Counted from the first letter of the stretch, positions 9,596 through 18,439 are shown. The stretch is 64,000 bases of DNA from WTGA01 sp965231865 (GCA_965231865.1 CBDDOJ010000001.1:124001-188000), one strand, 5' to 3'. Notes: generated by a model not told the origin, from the letters alone. Program-made: numbers and translations.

Positions 9596-10428
9596 CGTTC
9601 CCTCTCACCACTGTGGTACAGGTACCCGATTCCCCGGACCGTTCTGATCCGGTTGCCGCCATGGGGGAATGGACCGAGTTTTTTTCGGAGATTGCTGATG
9701 TGGACATCAATGCTGCGGTCCCACTTGCTCAGCGGCTTGTCCAGCACCTGGGTCGACAAACTGGATTTAGTGACCAGTTGGCCTGGCTTCAACAACAACA
9801 GGTACAGCAGATCAAACTCAGTCTGGGTCAGTGAAACCGGACGTTTCTCCCGGGTATTTTGCCCGATGACCACCCCCCGGGTTGCGGGGTTGATCCGGAT
9901 ATCTCCCTGTTCGATTTCGGTGAACTGATTCTCTGCCATCAAATGGGTTCGCCGCAGGACCGCCCGAATCCTGGCGAGCAATTCCCTGGGGTTAAAGGGT
10001 TTGGAGACGTAGTCATCCGCACCCAGTTCCAGCCCCAGGATCCGGTCCAGGTCGTCTCCCCGAGCGGTCAGCATGATCACCGGCAGTGTACTGCCGCCCC
10101 GGAGTTCCCTGAGCACATCAAGACCGTTCATTCGGGGCATCATGATATCCAGAACCAGCAGGTCGTAAACATTCCGGCTGATGCGGTCCAGTGCATCCTC
10201 CCCGTTGCCGGCATGATGAACTGCACACCCTTCCCTTTCCAGAAATTCCCCGAGCATTCCGGCAAGCACCGCATCATCGTCCACGAGCAGTATTCTCGTG
10301 GCATCGGTTTTTGCGGAGCCGGTATCCGGGGAATGACTGGCCACTTTCTTTCTCTGGAAAACTTCCCCGGGAGTCCTCTTTCCCAAGGTCGTTTCTTGGA
10401 TTCCCGGGCCCATCCCTGGCCCGGTCAA
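9592..10428 (-). CDS. cpxR: OmpR-family response regulator, CpxR-like
   Basis: The receiver domain begins at about residue 45 (RILLVDDDAVLAGML), with the phosphoacceptor aspartate in LLVLDIMMPRMNGLD and the switch lysine in DDYVSKPFNPREL. A winged-helix DNA-binding domain follows (RDSIDVHISNLRKKLG-like; here RSIDVHISNLRKKLGPF, then IRTVRGIGYLY). It sits between a CpxP/Spy-like gene and the kinase gene, the classical Cpx envelope-stress arrangement. The listed TTG start gives an N-terminal extension of ~40 residues without homology; an ATG at 10413 or a later start is possible. With the partner kinase broken, it may be phosphorylated only by small phosphodonors or stay inactive. Confidence 0.9.
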   Translation of the reverse strand: MTGPGMGPGIQETTLGKRTPGEVFQRKKVASHSPDTGSAKTDATRILLVDDDAVLAGMLGEFLEREGCAVHHAGNGEDALDRISRNVYDLLVLDIMMPRMNGLDVLRELRGGSTLPVIMLTARGDDLDRILGLELGADDYVSKPFNPRELLARIRAVLRRTHLMAENQFTEIEQGDIRINPATRGVVIGQNTREKRPVSLTQTEFDLLYLLLLKPGQLVTKSSLSTQVLDKPLSKWDRSIDVHISNLRKKLGPFPHGGNRIRTVRGIGYLYHSGERER

Positions 10429-10463
10429 TGCAGCAGAAGTGTATGCGGTAATGGTGTGCCCGT

Positions 10464-10940
10464 CTACATGGTGGTTGCGGTATGTCCCGCATCCATTCTT
10501 TTCCGGATGAAATCATGCGCTTCCTGTTTTTGCTCTTCAGTGAGCACTTCCGAGACCTGCTTTGCAACATGGGCGATTCCCATGGCGCCCTGCTTCACCT
10601 GTTCGGCCCTTTCCTGGGCCAGTGCGTTCACCGATTCATCGAAGTCATCCGACAACAGGCCAAGGGCCATCATGTTCAGGTAAAACGACTTGTCGGCATG
10701 ACGGGTGGCCCGGATCATCGACCTGTTTTCTTCCAGAATTTTTTTCAGCGACAATTCCTGTGCATCGGAAAGATCCAGATGCCGGTCCATCTTTCCGATT
10801 ATTCGTTCCATCTTGTGCTTTCCATCGTGGCCAGCATGGGCCTTGCCGGAATACTCGCAGTTCCTGGCACCTGCGAAAACCAGCCCGGAACCAATCACTG
10901 CGGTGATGATGACTGTGATAATGAGATTTCGTTTTTTCAT
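10464..10940 (-). CDS. CpxP/Spy-family periplasmic protein
   Basis: 158 residues starting at ATG 10940, chosen because it opens a good signal peptide (MKKRNLIITVIITAVIG, cleavage near residue 24-30). The mature part is helical and carries LDLSDAQELSLKKILEE and a second copy-like VLTEEQKQEAHDFI; these are the LTxxQ-type motifs of the CpxP/Spy family of periplasmic chaperones and stress feedback regulators. It is the first gene of the cpxP-cpxR-cpxA-like set on the minus strand. Two His-rich spots (HAGHDGKHK and the C-terminal HTATTM) could bind metal, which is an inference. Confidence 0.85.
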   Translation of the reverse strand: MKKRNLIITVIITAVIGSGLVFAGARNCEYSGKAHAGHDGKHKMERIIGKMDRHLDLSDAQELSLKKILEENRSMIRATRHADKSFYLNMMALGLLSDDFDESVNALAQERAEQVKQGAMGIAHVAKQVSEVLTEEQKQEAHDFIRKRMDAGHTATTM

Positions 10941-11367
10941 AAGTGGGTACCTTGATGTGGATAATAGGGTATGAATACGTTGATTCATGCGGTGCATTGT
11001 GCCCGGCCAAGTGCAAGGTTTGGGTAAGGCAAATGAAAAGATCGTGTAAAGATTTCCGCGGCCACCAGTACGCGGGTCCGGTTATACTTTTCTTTGGGGG
11101 TACCCCGGACGAAAAATTGGGTTTCATGTGTACCGCCCTGCGAGAATGTCGGATTACCGTGCTCCGACAGTCCGGCAACAAACGGGACTTAAACAAACCG
11201 CAGGCGCCAATCGCCGACGATCAGGTTGTGTCACAATTTGCAAATAGGTAAACTTCATAGTATGCAATTCCGAAATTTTGATGCGTCTTTTTTCGCATTG
11301 CGAGTGAGTTCGGGGTGTCGCTCGGCGCATCCGCCGTTCAACCGTCAACCAAGGAAAGAACACTGAA
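10941..11367. other. Intergenic region between cpxP-like and GIY-YIG genes
   Basis: This 427-bp stretch holds the cpxP-like promoter on the minus strand and the leader of the GIY-YIG gene on the plus strand (AAGGAAAG at 11351-11358 is its likely ribosome-binding site). Open frames across it show no protein similarity that I recognise. Confidence 0.45.
11024..11050. promoter_or_regulatory. Possible CpxR-box cluster upstream of the cpxP-like gene
   Basis: Three half-site-like pentamers, GTAAG (11024), GAAAA (11035) and GTAAA (11046), are spaced exactly 11 bp apart, 84-110 bp upstream of the cpxP-like start. The known E. coli CpxR box is GTAAA-N5-GTAAA. Only one pentamer is perfect, so this is tentative. 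Confidence 0.25.
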
Positions 11368-11694
11368 ATGACAACGAAAGCGTGCATCTGGTTCGGAAAA
11401 TCCCGCCGCCTGTATGAGTACGACGTCTTCCCCGTCGGCACAACCTTCAAGGCCGTGCCTGCCAACTACATCTTCACCAGGGAAACGAGGCCGGGAATGT
11501 ATCATCCCATCTACATCGGTGAGACAGAAGACCTCTCCGAGCGCTTCGACAACCATCACAAGATGCCATGCATCCGACGCGAGGAGGCGACGCACATCCA
11601 TGTGCATAAGAACGACGACGGCGTCATGGCTCGTCGGCGAGAAAAGCGCGATCTGCTGGCCAAGTCGATCCCAATCCCAACCTGTAACGAGTAG
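11368..11694 (+). CDS. Small GIY-YIG-like nuclease-fold protein
   Basis: 108 residues. The segment YHPIYIGETEDLSERFDNHHK (residues about 45-65) fits the GIY-YIG core: a tyrosine, the YIG-type strand IYIG, then a helix with the arginine that positions the scissile phosphate. Stand-alone domains of this size are common and mostly uncharacterised; some are nucleases, others are probably inactive. The C-terminal catalytic glutamate of full GIY-YIG enzymes is not obvious. A ribosome-binding site (AAGGAAAG) lies 9-16 bases before the ATG. It is next to a decayed restriction gene and a toxin-antitoxin pair, so it belongs to an accessory patch. Confidence 0.65.
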   Translation: MTTKACIWFGKSRRLYEYDVFPVGTTFKAVPANYIFTRETRPGMYHPIYIGETEDLSERFDNHHKMPCIRREEATHIHVHKNDDGVMARRREKRDLLAKSIPIPTCNE

Positions 11695-11879
11695 TGGAAG
11701 ACCGCGGCGGTGCTCGCGTGGACACTGCCTCAGCTTGACCCGGGTTATCACCCGCTGGGTAACGCCGCCCTCTCTCTCAAGTACCGGGTGGCCTCATAGA
11801 GTTCAGCTTAAACTTTTTCTGCGCTGTCCTGTTACACTGTCCCACGCCCCCCGTGATGCAGGAATCTAGGTTCACGGCC

Positions 11880-12309
11880 AGAGCACCGGAAGATTGACCA
11901 TGAATGCGGGTTGGACAACATGCAATCAAATCGTTCGTCCGCAGACCCTCTACCGTAAAGGTGTTGCCGAACTTTATATTGACAGGGTTTTGCCCCTTGA
12001 TGGGCATATCGGATTTACAGATGGCGCAGGATTCCGAGTTGATCTCCTGTCCGAATACCCCCGCCTGGCGGCATCCAGTTCTTCCCGGAAATTTTATACA
12101 GGGTGAAGTCTTTGGTGCTGTCGGAGAACTTTTTGCCTGGTGGGCGCAGCACACAATCCAGGCGATGTAACACCGTCATCGGCAGGATAACCTTGTCGTA
12201 ATCACACTGCCTGTAATATCACCGCGCAACCGGTCAGCCACGTCCCGGACAAGGCTGGCTTTATCCCTGAAGTCTGTCCTTTACTCCGGTTTGAAATTGT
12301 TTTGCCCAT
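11880..12309 (-). pseudogene. Decayed type I restriction-modification methyltransferase gene (hsdM fragment)
   Basis: No frame here is long, but pieces of HsdM appear in order across frames on the minus strand. They are a start at 12309, RDKASLVRDVADRLRGD, then after a frameshift DYDKVILPMTVLHRLDCVL (the conserved HsdM N-terminal region). After a further shift and a probable deletion come QEINSESCAICKSDMPIKG and NIKFGNTF, and finally, in a third frame, FDCMLSNP, where intact enzymes have FDYMLSNPPF (catalytic motif IV). At least three frame breaks and the lost NPPF make it nonfunctional. No hsdS or hsdR is visible nearby. Confidence 0.8.
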
Positions 12310-12331
12310 GGGGTCCTTGTGGATATGCGGT

Positions 12332-12661
12332 TCAGTACGCAAATAATTCCTGGAGGCACCTGCACGACTCCTTCTGAGTGGTCTCATCCATAACACCCAG
12401 TTTTTTTACGAACCGTGATTTATCAACCGCCCTGATTTGATCAAAGAGGACCATCCCTTTCTTCCCTTGAAATTCACAGATGACCCGACCTGGAAAATGA
12501 AAACTCTTTGTTGTCATCGGAGCTACCAGCACAGAGGACAATGCAGTCATTTCATCGGGTGAAATTACGACACATGGCCTTGTTTTGCTGATTTCCCTGC
12601 CCTTGGTCGGATTAAGCTTTACGAGCCAGACTTCGAAGCGGACAATATCCGGCATTACCAT
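12332..12661 (-). CDS. MazF/PemK-family mRNA interferase toxin
   Basis: 109 residues. The N-terminal RFEVWLVKLNPTKGREISKTRPCVVIS is the MazF/PemK signature: the beta-barrel start followed by the conserved G-x-E-x-x-K-x-RP loop. Later VAPMTTK and MVLFDQIRAVDKSR match the second half of the fold. MazF toxins cleave mRNA at short sequences when the antitoxin is degraded. The gene overlaps the end of the antitoxin gene by a few bases; ATG at 12661 or 12655 are both possible starts. The pair is intact, unlike the hsdM remnant just downstream. Confidence 0.9.
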   Translation of the reverse strand: MVMPDIVRFEVWLVKLNPTKGREISKTRPCVVISPDEMTALSSVLVAPMTTKSFHFPGRVICEFQGKKGMVLFDQIRAVDKSRFVKKLGVMDETTQKESCRCLQELFAY

Positions 12662-12909
12662 TCCAATTCTTCATCGGATGTTAGTGTTGCATCCAGCCAT
12701 TCACTGTCAATTGCCTCAACACCGTGTACAGCGATTGCCGCCTCAATGGATTCTTTCCAGCCCTCCCTTGCCCTCTTGTGCGGAGTAACCAGGAGGCCGT
12801 TGTCGACCACCTGTAATTTAAGCTCTCTTCCTTCCAACTGAGCCTGTTCTACGAGTGGTTTCGGAATTCTGATGCCCTGCGAATTACCAATTTTGACCAG
12901 GTAAGCCAT
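12655..12909 (-). CDS. MazE-like AbrB-fold antitoxin
   Basis: 84 residues from ATG 12909, chosen because MAYLVKIGNSQGIRIPK is the canonical start of the swapped-hairpin AbrB/MazE DNA-binding domain. The C-terminal half (from about residue 45) is acidic and ends TSDEELEW, as expected for the part that wraps around a MazF toxin. It lies first in the two-gene operon, the usual antitoxin-toxin order. A perfect 12-bp palindrome at 12950-12961 is a plausible autoregulatory operator. Confidence 0.9.
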   Translation of the reverse strand: MAYLVKIGNSQGIRIPKPLVEQAQLEGRELKLQVVDNGLLVTPHKRAREGWKESIEAAIAVHGVEAIDSEWLDATLTSDEELEW

Positions 12910-12949
12910 GATCGTGACCTTGCACATTAAACGATTTCAAGTAAGCATA

Positions 12950-12961
12950 ATGTAATTACAT
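12950..12961. promoter_or_regulatory. Palindromic operator candidate of the mazEF-like operon
   Basis: ATGTAATTACAT is a perfect 12-bp palindrome, 41 bp upstream of the antitoxin ATG. AbrB-fold antitoxins bind such AT-rich palindromes as autorepressors; its role here is inferred from position. Confidence 0.45.
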
Positions 12962-12982
12962 CCGGTGTTCAAGAGTTAGAAG

Positions 12983-13014
12983 AAAAGGGGGACATCTTGG
13001 AATTGAGCCGACAG
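12983..13014. repeat. Dispersed repeat, copy A (GGGGGACATCTT type)
   Basis: AAAAGGGGGACATCTT followed by GAATTGAGCCGACAGC resembles the copy at 60774-60806 almost base for base with a few gaps, and more distantly the doubled copy at 24116-24174. It looks like an orphan end of a mobile element. It lies just upstream of fdxA. Confidence 0.5.
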
Positions 13015-13095
13015 CAAACAAACCGCAGGTTGTATGGCACCCTCCAAATCCATACAATAGCCACCCCGATATTTTGTACCCGGAGAATTGAAAAG

Positions 13096-13419
13096 ATGAC
13101 CTATGTGGTAGTGGAATCCTGCATTCGCTGCAAGCTGACCGACTGTGTGGAAGTTTGTCCTGTGGATTGTTTTCATGAAGGTCCCAACTTTCTGGTCATC
13201 GACCCCGAAGAGTGTATTGATTGCAGCCTGTGCGAACCGGAATGCCCCGTGAATGCGATCTACTCCGAAGACGAGGTCCCGGAACACCAGCAGCATTTTC
13301 TTGATCTCAATGCCGAATTGAGCGAACTTTGGCCGGTAATCACGGAAATGAAGGACCCCCCCGAAGATTCGGATGACTGGCTGGACGTCAAGGAAAAGCT
13401 GCAGTACCTGGAAAGATGA
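13096..13419 (+). CDS. fdxA: 7Fe ferredoxin FdxA
   Basis: 107 residues from ATG 13096; upstream in-frame codons encode repeat sequence, not ferredoxin. The cysteine pattern CIRCKLTDCVEVCPVDC, then CIDCSLCEPECP, fits a bacterial ferredoxin with one [3Fe-4S] and one [4Fe-4S] cluster, and the C-terminal ~45-residue extension (PEHQQHFLDLNAELSELWP) is typical of FdxA. It carries electrons in the cytoplasm. It precedes pepN by 84 bp on the same strand, so the two may be cotranscribed. Confidence 0.95.
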   Translation: MTYVVVESCIRCKLTDCVEVCPVDCFHEGPNFLVIDPEECIDCSLCEPECPVNAIYSEDEVPEHQQHFLDLNAELSELWPVITEMKDPPEDSDDWLDVKEKLQYLER

Positions 13420-13503
13420 ACCCGGGGGCCTGCAGCCGGCTCCACGGAATTCAACAATCATCCGGTTCTGGCTAAAGAACCGTTCAACCGGTTATTTCTT
13501 ACC

Positions 13504-16122
13504 ATGAAGAATGAAACACCTCGAACGGTCTTCCTCCGGGATTACCAAAAACCCGATTTTTCCATCCACCATTCCGACCTGGAAATCAAGCTGGACTGGT
13601 CGGAGACTGAAATCGTTGCCCGGCATTCGGTAACCAGGTCGAACCGCGATGCCGGTGACCTGGTTCTTCATTGCGAATTTGTGAAAGTCACCGCAGTCTC
13701 CATCAATGGCGAACCCGCATCTTCGTGGACCTGCGACCGGGACAACCATTTACTCACGGTCAAAAATGTCCCGGATGAATTTGAACTGGAAATCCGCAAC
13801 TCCCTGGACCCATCGAAAAATACCGCCTTAAGCGGTCTTTACAAATCGGCGAATATCCTGTGTACCCAATGTGAAGCCGAGGGATTTCGCCGGATTACCC
13901 CGGCCATTGACCGACCGGACAACCTCGGCACCTACCGGGTGAAACTGGTTGCGGACAAGTCTGATTTCCCCGTACTGCTGTGCAATGGAAACCTGGTGGA
14001 AAAGGGAGAGGTCACCGAATCGACTCACTGTGCCATCTGGCACGACCCCTTCCCGAAACCCACGTACCTGTTTGCCATTGTTGCCGGGGACCTGGATTGT
14101 CTGGAAGACCATTTTACCACCATGAATGACCGGCGGGTTACCCTGAGGTTCTACGCCCGGGAACAGGATATCGGAAAATGTCACCATGCGATGCAGTCCC
14201 TCAAGCAGGCCATGCGCTGGGATGAAGAGGTGTATGGGCGGGAATACGACCTTGACCTGTTCAATGTGGTGGTGGTAGAGGATTTCAACATGGGGGCCAT
14301 GGAAAACAAGAGCCTGAATATTTTCAACACCAGGTTTGCTCTGGCAGACCCCAGGATGGCGACGGATGAGGACTTCCAGGATGTCCAGGATGTCATCGCC
14401 CATGAGTACTTTCACAACTGGTCGGGAAACCGGGTCACCTGCCGGGACTGGTTTCAGCTCAGCCTGAAGGAAGGATTTACGGTTTTTCGTGACCAGTCAT
14501 TCAGCGCCGACATAAGGTCCCGGGGGGTCAAGCGGATTGGCGATGTCAACCTGTTGCGCTCCCTCCAGTTCATGGAGGATGCCAGCACCATGGCACATCC
14601 TGTACGTCCGGATTCCTACCAGGAAATCAATAATTTCTATACCCCAACGGTCTATCTGAAGGGGGCCGAAGTCATTCGTATGTTACATACCATCCTTGGC
14701 CCGGAGACATTTCGCCGGGGCACCGATGAGTATTTCGAACAGTTCGATGGACAGGCCGTGACCACCGATGATTTTGTGGCCGCCATGGAAAGCGCCAGCA
14801 ACATGGATTTAACGCAATTCAGGAACTGGTACTCCCAGGCGGGCACACCGAAAATTGACGTGAGATGCGAATATGATCCCCTGGAACATTTCTGCCGGAT
14901 CACTCTGAAACAATCCTGCCCGCCGACGCCGGGACAGACCGACAAATCTCCTTTTGTCATTCCGATAAAAATTGCATTGTTTGATCCCCTGGGAGAAAAA
15001 ATGCCGGTGGATGGCGAGCACACTGAAGCTACCCTGATTCTGGACGAGCCCAGCAAGACTTTTTCCTTCCATTCCATTCATTCCCGACCCGTCCTCTCCC
15101 TTCTGCGTGATTTCAGTGCGCCAGTGAAGACCAACCTTCACCACGGCCCGTACCACCTGGAATTTCTGCTTCAGTTTGAAGACGACCCGTTCAGCCGCTG
15201 GGAATCGGCTCAGGAACTGTTTCTTGCCCAGATTCTCGAAACGGTTGCCTGCATTCAGCAAGGCGACGAGCTGCCGGGGTCCGAATCATTGGGCCATACC
15301 ATCTCCGCCCTGCTTGACACCCGTACCGCAGACCCCGCTTTTATCGCCAAGCTGATTACCCTGCCGGGCCTCTCTTATCTTTGTGAGCAGGTTTTACCCA
15401 CCGACCCGACATCGATTCAATCCGCCGTCAACGAGGTGAAATTTCAAATTGCACAAGTATCCCGGAAAACGCTGATGGACAGTTACCGGCAATGTCAGGC
15501 CAACCATTCGGGGAAGGTGAATCACCGGGAAATGGCGGAACGCAGCCTGAGAGATGCCTGCCTGGATTATCTGTGCGCCCTGGACGACACCGCATCCCGG
15601 ACCCTTTGCCTGGAGCAACTGGAAAACTCAACCTGCATGACCGACACCGCTTCCGCGATTTTCCAGATTGCACGGTCATCCCGAAGCGACCGCCAGGACA
15701 TCCTGGAAGAATTCTACAGGCAATGGAAAGAAGAGCCCCTGGTCATTGACAAATGGCTTCGTTTCCAGGCCACGGCGCCCCGTGACGACACGCTGGAAAC
15801 GGTGAAAGCCCTGACCGAACACCCCGGTTTCGACTACCGGAACCCGAACAAGGTGTACGCGCTGATCCTGGGATTTTCCCATGGCAATCCCAGTTGTTTC
15901 CACGCATCCGATGGATCGGGGTATGCGTTCGTTCAACAGTGGACAGAAAAACTGGACCCCGTGAACCCGCAGGTTGCCGCACGGCTGGTGTCCTCCCTGA
16001 ATGTCTGGAAACGATACACCCCGGAACTCAGGGGAAAAATGAAACAGACCCTGCAATCCATTTCTGCATTGCCTGGCCTGTCCAGGGATGTCAGTGAAAT
16101 CGTCGAAAAGAACCTGGCCTGA
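13504..16122 (+). CDS. pepN: Aminopeptidase N (M1 family zinc metallopeptidase)
   Basis: 872 residues, the length of gammaproteobacterial PepN. The exopeptidase motif GAMEN is at residues 264-268 and the zinc site HEYFH at 300-304 with the distal glutamate E323 (LKEGFTVF). The N-terminal beta domain, thermolysin-like domain, short beta domain and C-terminal helical solenoid are all represented. It removes N-terminal residues from peptides in the cytoplasm. ATG at 13504 gives MKNETPRTVFLRDYQKPDF, the standard PepN opening. It converges with waaA, 24 bp away. Confidence 0.97.
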   Translation: MKNETPRTVFLRDYQKPDFSIHHSDLEIKLDWSETEIVARHSVTRSNRDAGDLVLHCEFVKVTAVSINGEPASSWTCDRDNHLLTVKNVPDEFELEIRNSLDPSKNTALSGLYKSANILCTQCEAEGFRRITPAIDRPDNLGTYRVKLVADKSDFPVLLCNGNLVEKGEVTESTHCAIWHDPFPKPTYLFAIVAGDLDCLEDHFTTMNDRRVTLRFYAREQDIGKCHHAMQSLKQAMRWDEEVYGREYDLDLFNVVVVEDFNMGAMENKSLNIFNTRFALADPRMATDEDFQDVQDVIAHEYFHNWSGNRVTCRDWFQLSLKEGFTVFRDQSFSADIRSRGVKRIGDVNLLRSLQFMEDASTMAHPVRPDSYQEINNFYTPTVYLKGAEVIRMLHTILGPETFRRGTDEYFEQFDGQAVTTDDFVAAMESASNMDLTQFRNWYSQAGTPKIDVRCEYDPLEHFCRITLKQSCPPTPGQTDKSPFVIPIKIALFDPLGEKMPVDGEHTEATLILDEPSKTFSFHSIHSRPVLSLLRDFSAPVKTNLHHGPYHLEFLLQFEDDPFSRWESAQELFLAQILETVACIQQGDELPGSESLGHTISALLDTRTADPAFIAKLITLPGLSYLCEQVLPTDPTSIQSAVNEVKFQIAQVSRKTLMDSYRQCQANHSGKVNHREMAERSLRDACLDYLCALDDTASRTLCLEQLENSTCMTDTASAIFQIARSSRSDRQDILEEFYRQWKEEPLVIDKWLRFQATAPRDDTLETVKALTEHPGFDYRNPNKVYALILGFSHGNPSCFHASDGSGYAFVQQWTEKLDPVNPQVAARLVSSLNVWKRYTPELRGKMKQTLQSISALPGLSRDVSEIVEKNLA

Positions 16123-16146
16123 AGAAGGCCCGCCTGGTTTTCCCGG

Positions 16147-17448
16147 TTACCGGGGTTCAACCGGGTAGCAGGCATGCAGCATTTCCAGTATCCGCGCGAG
16201 GGCCCCCCGGTTTGCTTCGATGATCGCCCTTCCTTCGGACCCGTACTGGTCCCGCATCCCCGGGTCCTTAAACAACCGGACCACCACTTCGGACAACTCT
16301 TCGCTGTCGAGCACCTGGACCCCGGCTCCGCCTGACAGCACCAGGTTTGAAATTTCCTGGAAATTGAACATGTGCGGGCCAAAGATGACGGCGACTCCCG
16401 CTGCACAGGCCTCCAGCAGGTTGTGGCCGCCGGTGGGGACCAGGCTGCCTCCCATAAATGCCAGGTCCCCGGCACACAGCAGCATGGACAACTCCCCCAT
16501 GGTATCCCCCACATAGATGTCCGTATCGGCGGATACTTTCGTGTGGTGTTGCGAGCGCAGGACGGTGCGATAGCCGTGACGCGTGCACAACCGGAAGACC
16601 GCCGCAAATCGCTCAGGGTGTCTTGGCACCAGCACCATCAACAAATCCGGAATCTCCTTTCTGGCGTCGGCAAAGGCTTCCAGTATCCGGGTTTCCTCGC
16701 CTTCATGGGTGCTGCCGACAACCCACACCGGCCTTTCCCATCCCAAATCCCGGCGAACGGACTGTGAAGCTTCCTGCGTGCTGGCAGGCAGTACCACTTC
16801 GAACTTGATGTTTCCGGTGACCCGGATTTTCTGTTCATCCACCCCAAGGTCAACCAGCCGGCCGGCGTCCATCTTTGCCTGTACGGCAAACTGGTCCACT
16901 TTATTGAATATTTCCCTGAAGAAGACCCGGAACCGCTGATACCCCCGGTACGAGCGGGCCGACATCCGGACATTGGTGTAGATCAGGGGAATCTTCCGCC
17001 GGTGACATTCCGAGATCATGTTGGGCCAGATTTCAGTCTCCATCACCATCCCCACATCGGGTCGTACCGTGTTCAGGAATCGTTTCATGGCCCCCGGGTA
17101 ATCATACGGCAGATAACAGTGAAACACCCGGTCTCCCAACACTTGCTGAACCCGCTCAGACCCCGTTGGCGTCATGGTGGTCACGGTCACGGGCTTCCCG
17201 GGCCAGGTCGCGATCATTTCATTGATGAGGGGAACCGCGGCATTGACCTCCCCCACTGAAACCGCGTGCACCCAGATTCCACCCCGGGCAGATGGGCGGG
17301 ACTCCGGCCGAAGCAGGTTAAACCCGAACCGCTGTGGAATCCTCGCGAAATACTGATGGTTCCGGATTGCCCGAAACAGCAGTTTCAGTATGACAACCGG
17401 GAAGATGGCATACAGGAAGAGCCGGTAGATCGTCAACATCGCACCCAA
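16147..17448 (-). CDS. waaA: 3-deoxy-D-manno-octulosonic acid (Kdo) transferase
   Basis: 433 residues with an N-terminal membrane anchor (about residues 5-25) and a GT30 fold. IWVHAVSVGEVNAAVPL carries the family's catalytic-acid region, MVMETEIWPN is a signature of the acceptor domain, and the C-terminal half binds CMP-Kdo (FGPHMFNFQEISN). It adds Kdo to lipid IVA at the inner-membrane inner face, an essential step of lipopolysaccharide synthesis, which supports a Gram-negative host. It lies downstream of hemF on the same strand (22 bp apart). Confidence 0.96.
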   Translation of the reverse strand: MGAMLTIYRLFLYAIFPVVILKLLFRAIRNHQYFARIPQRFGFNLLRPESRPSARGGIWVHAVSVGEVNAAVPLINEMIATWPGKPVTVTTMTPTGSERVQQVLGDRVFHCYLPYDYPGAMKRFLNTVRPDVGMVMETEIWPNMISECHRRKIPLIYTNVRMSARSYRGYQRFRVFFREIFNKVDQFAVQAKMDAGRLVDLGVDEQKIRVTGNIKFEVVLPASTQEASQSVRRDLGWERPVWVVGSTHEGEETRILEAFADARKEIPDLLMVLVPRHPERFAAVFRLCTRHGYRTVLRSQHHTKVSADTDIYVGDTMGELSMLLCAGDLAFMGGSLVPTGGHNLLEACAAGVAVIFGPHMFNFQEISNLVLSGGAGVQVLDSEELSEVVVRLFKDPGMRDQYGSEGRAIIEANRGALARILEMLHACYPVEPR

Positions 17449-17470
17449 AATGGTTCCATCCTCCTCTTCC

Positions 17471-18439
17471 CTACGTTTCGTTTTCCAGCCAGTTTCTGGG
17501 TTTCAGGAAACCGGTCTGCAGCGTTTCCTCCTCGCTTCCCGGGGCCGGGCTCCAGTTGTACACCCAGTTCACCACCGGGGGCAGTGACATCAATATGGAC
17601 TCCGTGCGACCCCGGGACTGCAACCCGAACACCGTCCCGCGGTCATAAACCAGGTTAAATTCGACATAGCGTCCGCGACGGTAAGACTGGTACCGGCGAT
17701 GCCGGTCGGTATAGCCGGTCTCTTTCCTGGCCTTCACAATGGGCAGGTAGGCATCCGGCAGGCTGGACCCCACCGCACGGATGAATTCGAATGACTTCTC
17801 GAATCCCGGTTCATTCAGATCATCAAAAAACAGCCCCCCTACCCCCCGGGCCTCATTCCGATGCGGGATAAAAAAGTATTCATCACATTGTTCCTTGAAT
17901 TTTGGATAGTACAGGGGGTCGAAGGCGTCGCAGACCCGTTTCGCCGTCTGGTGCCAATGGACGCAATCCTCCACAAAACCATAGCAGGGAGTCAGGTCAT
18001 ACCCGCCACCAAACCACCATACCGGGTGCTCCGATTCCGGGTCGGAGACAAAAAAACGAACATTCATGTGGGTCGTTGGCACAAACGGGTTCCGGGGATG
18101 CATGACCAGCGACACCCCCGTGGCCTTGAACGGTCTTCCCGCAATACTCCTGCGGGTCACGGACGCTGTCTCAGGCAGGGCAACCCCTTCAATCAGGGAA
18201 AAATTGATCCCGCCCTTTTCAAAAACCTCTCCGTTTTCAATCACCCGGGTGATCCCGCCCCCGCCGCCGTGATGGTCCCATTTGTCCTCCCTGAACCGGG
18301 TCTCGTGCTCCATGGACTGCATCTGCTCACAGCAAAAATCCTGCAGGCTCTGAAAATACTGCACCACTGCCTGGATATTCGGCGTGTTGCGCGGTGGGTT
18401 CAATCCGAACAATCCCCCGGAATCATGGTCTGACAACAT
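17471..18439 (-). CDS. hemF: Oxygen-dependent coproporphyrinogen III oxidase
   Basis: 322 residues. The signature WWFGGGYDLTPCYGFVEDC with following HWHQTAKRVCD and the C-terminal RGRYVEFNLVYDRGTVFGL are the classic HemF motifs. It performs the aerobic oxidative decarboxylation of coproporphyrinogen III to protoporphyrinogen IX in heme synthesis, so the host lives at least partly with oxygen. Its start overlaps the end of tsaC by 17 bp. A slightly later start is possible because the first ~15 residues are not conserved. Confidence 0.96.
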   Translation of the reverse strand: MLSDHDSGGLFGLNPPRNTPNIQAVVQYFQSLQDFCCEQMQSMEHETRFREDKWDHHGGGGGITRVIENGEVFEKGGINFSLIEGVALPETASVTRRSIAGRPFKATGVSLVMHPRNPFVPTTHMNVRFFVSDPESEHPVWWFGGGYDLTPCYGFVEDCVHWHQTAKRVCDAFDPLYYPKFKEQCDEYFFIPHRNEARGVGGLFFDDLNEPGFEKSFEFIRAVGSSLPDAYLPIVKARKETGYTDRHRRYQSYRRGRYVEFNLVYDRGTVFGLQSRGRTESILMSLPPVVNWVYNWSPAPGSEEETLQTGFLKPRNWLENET

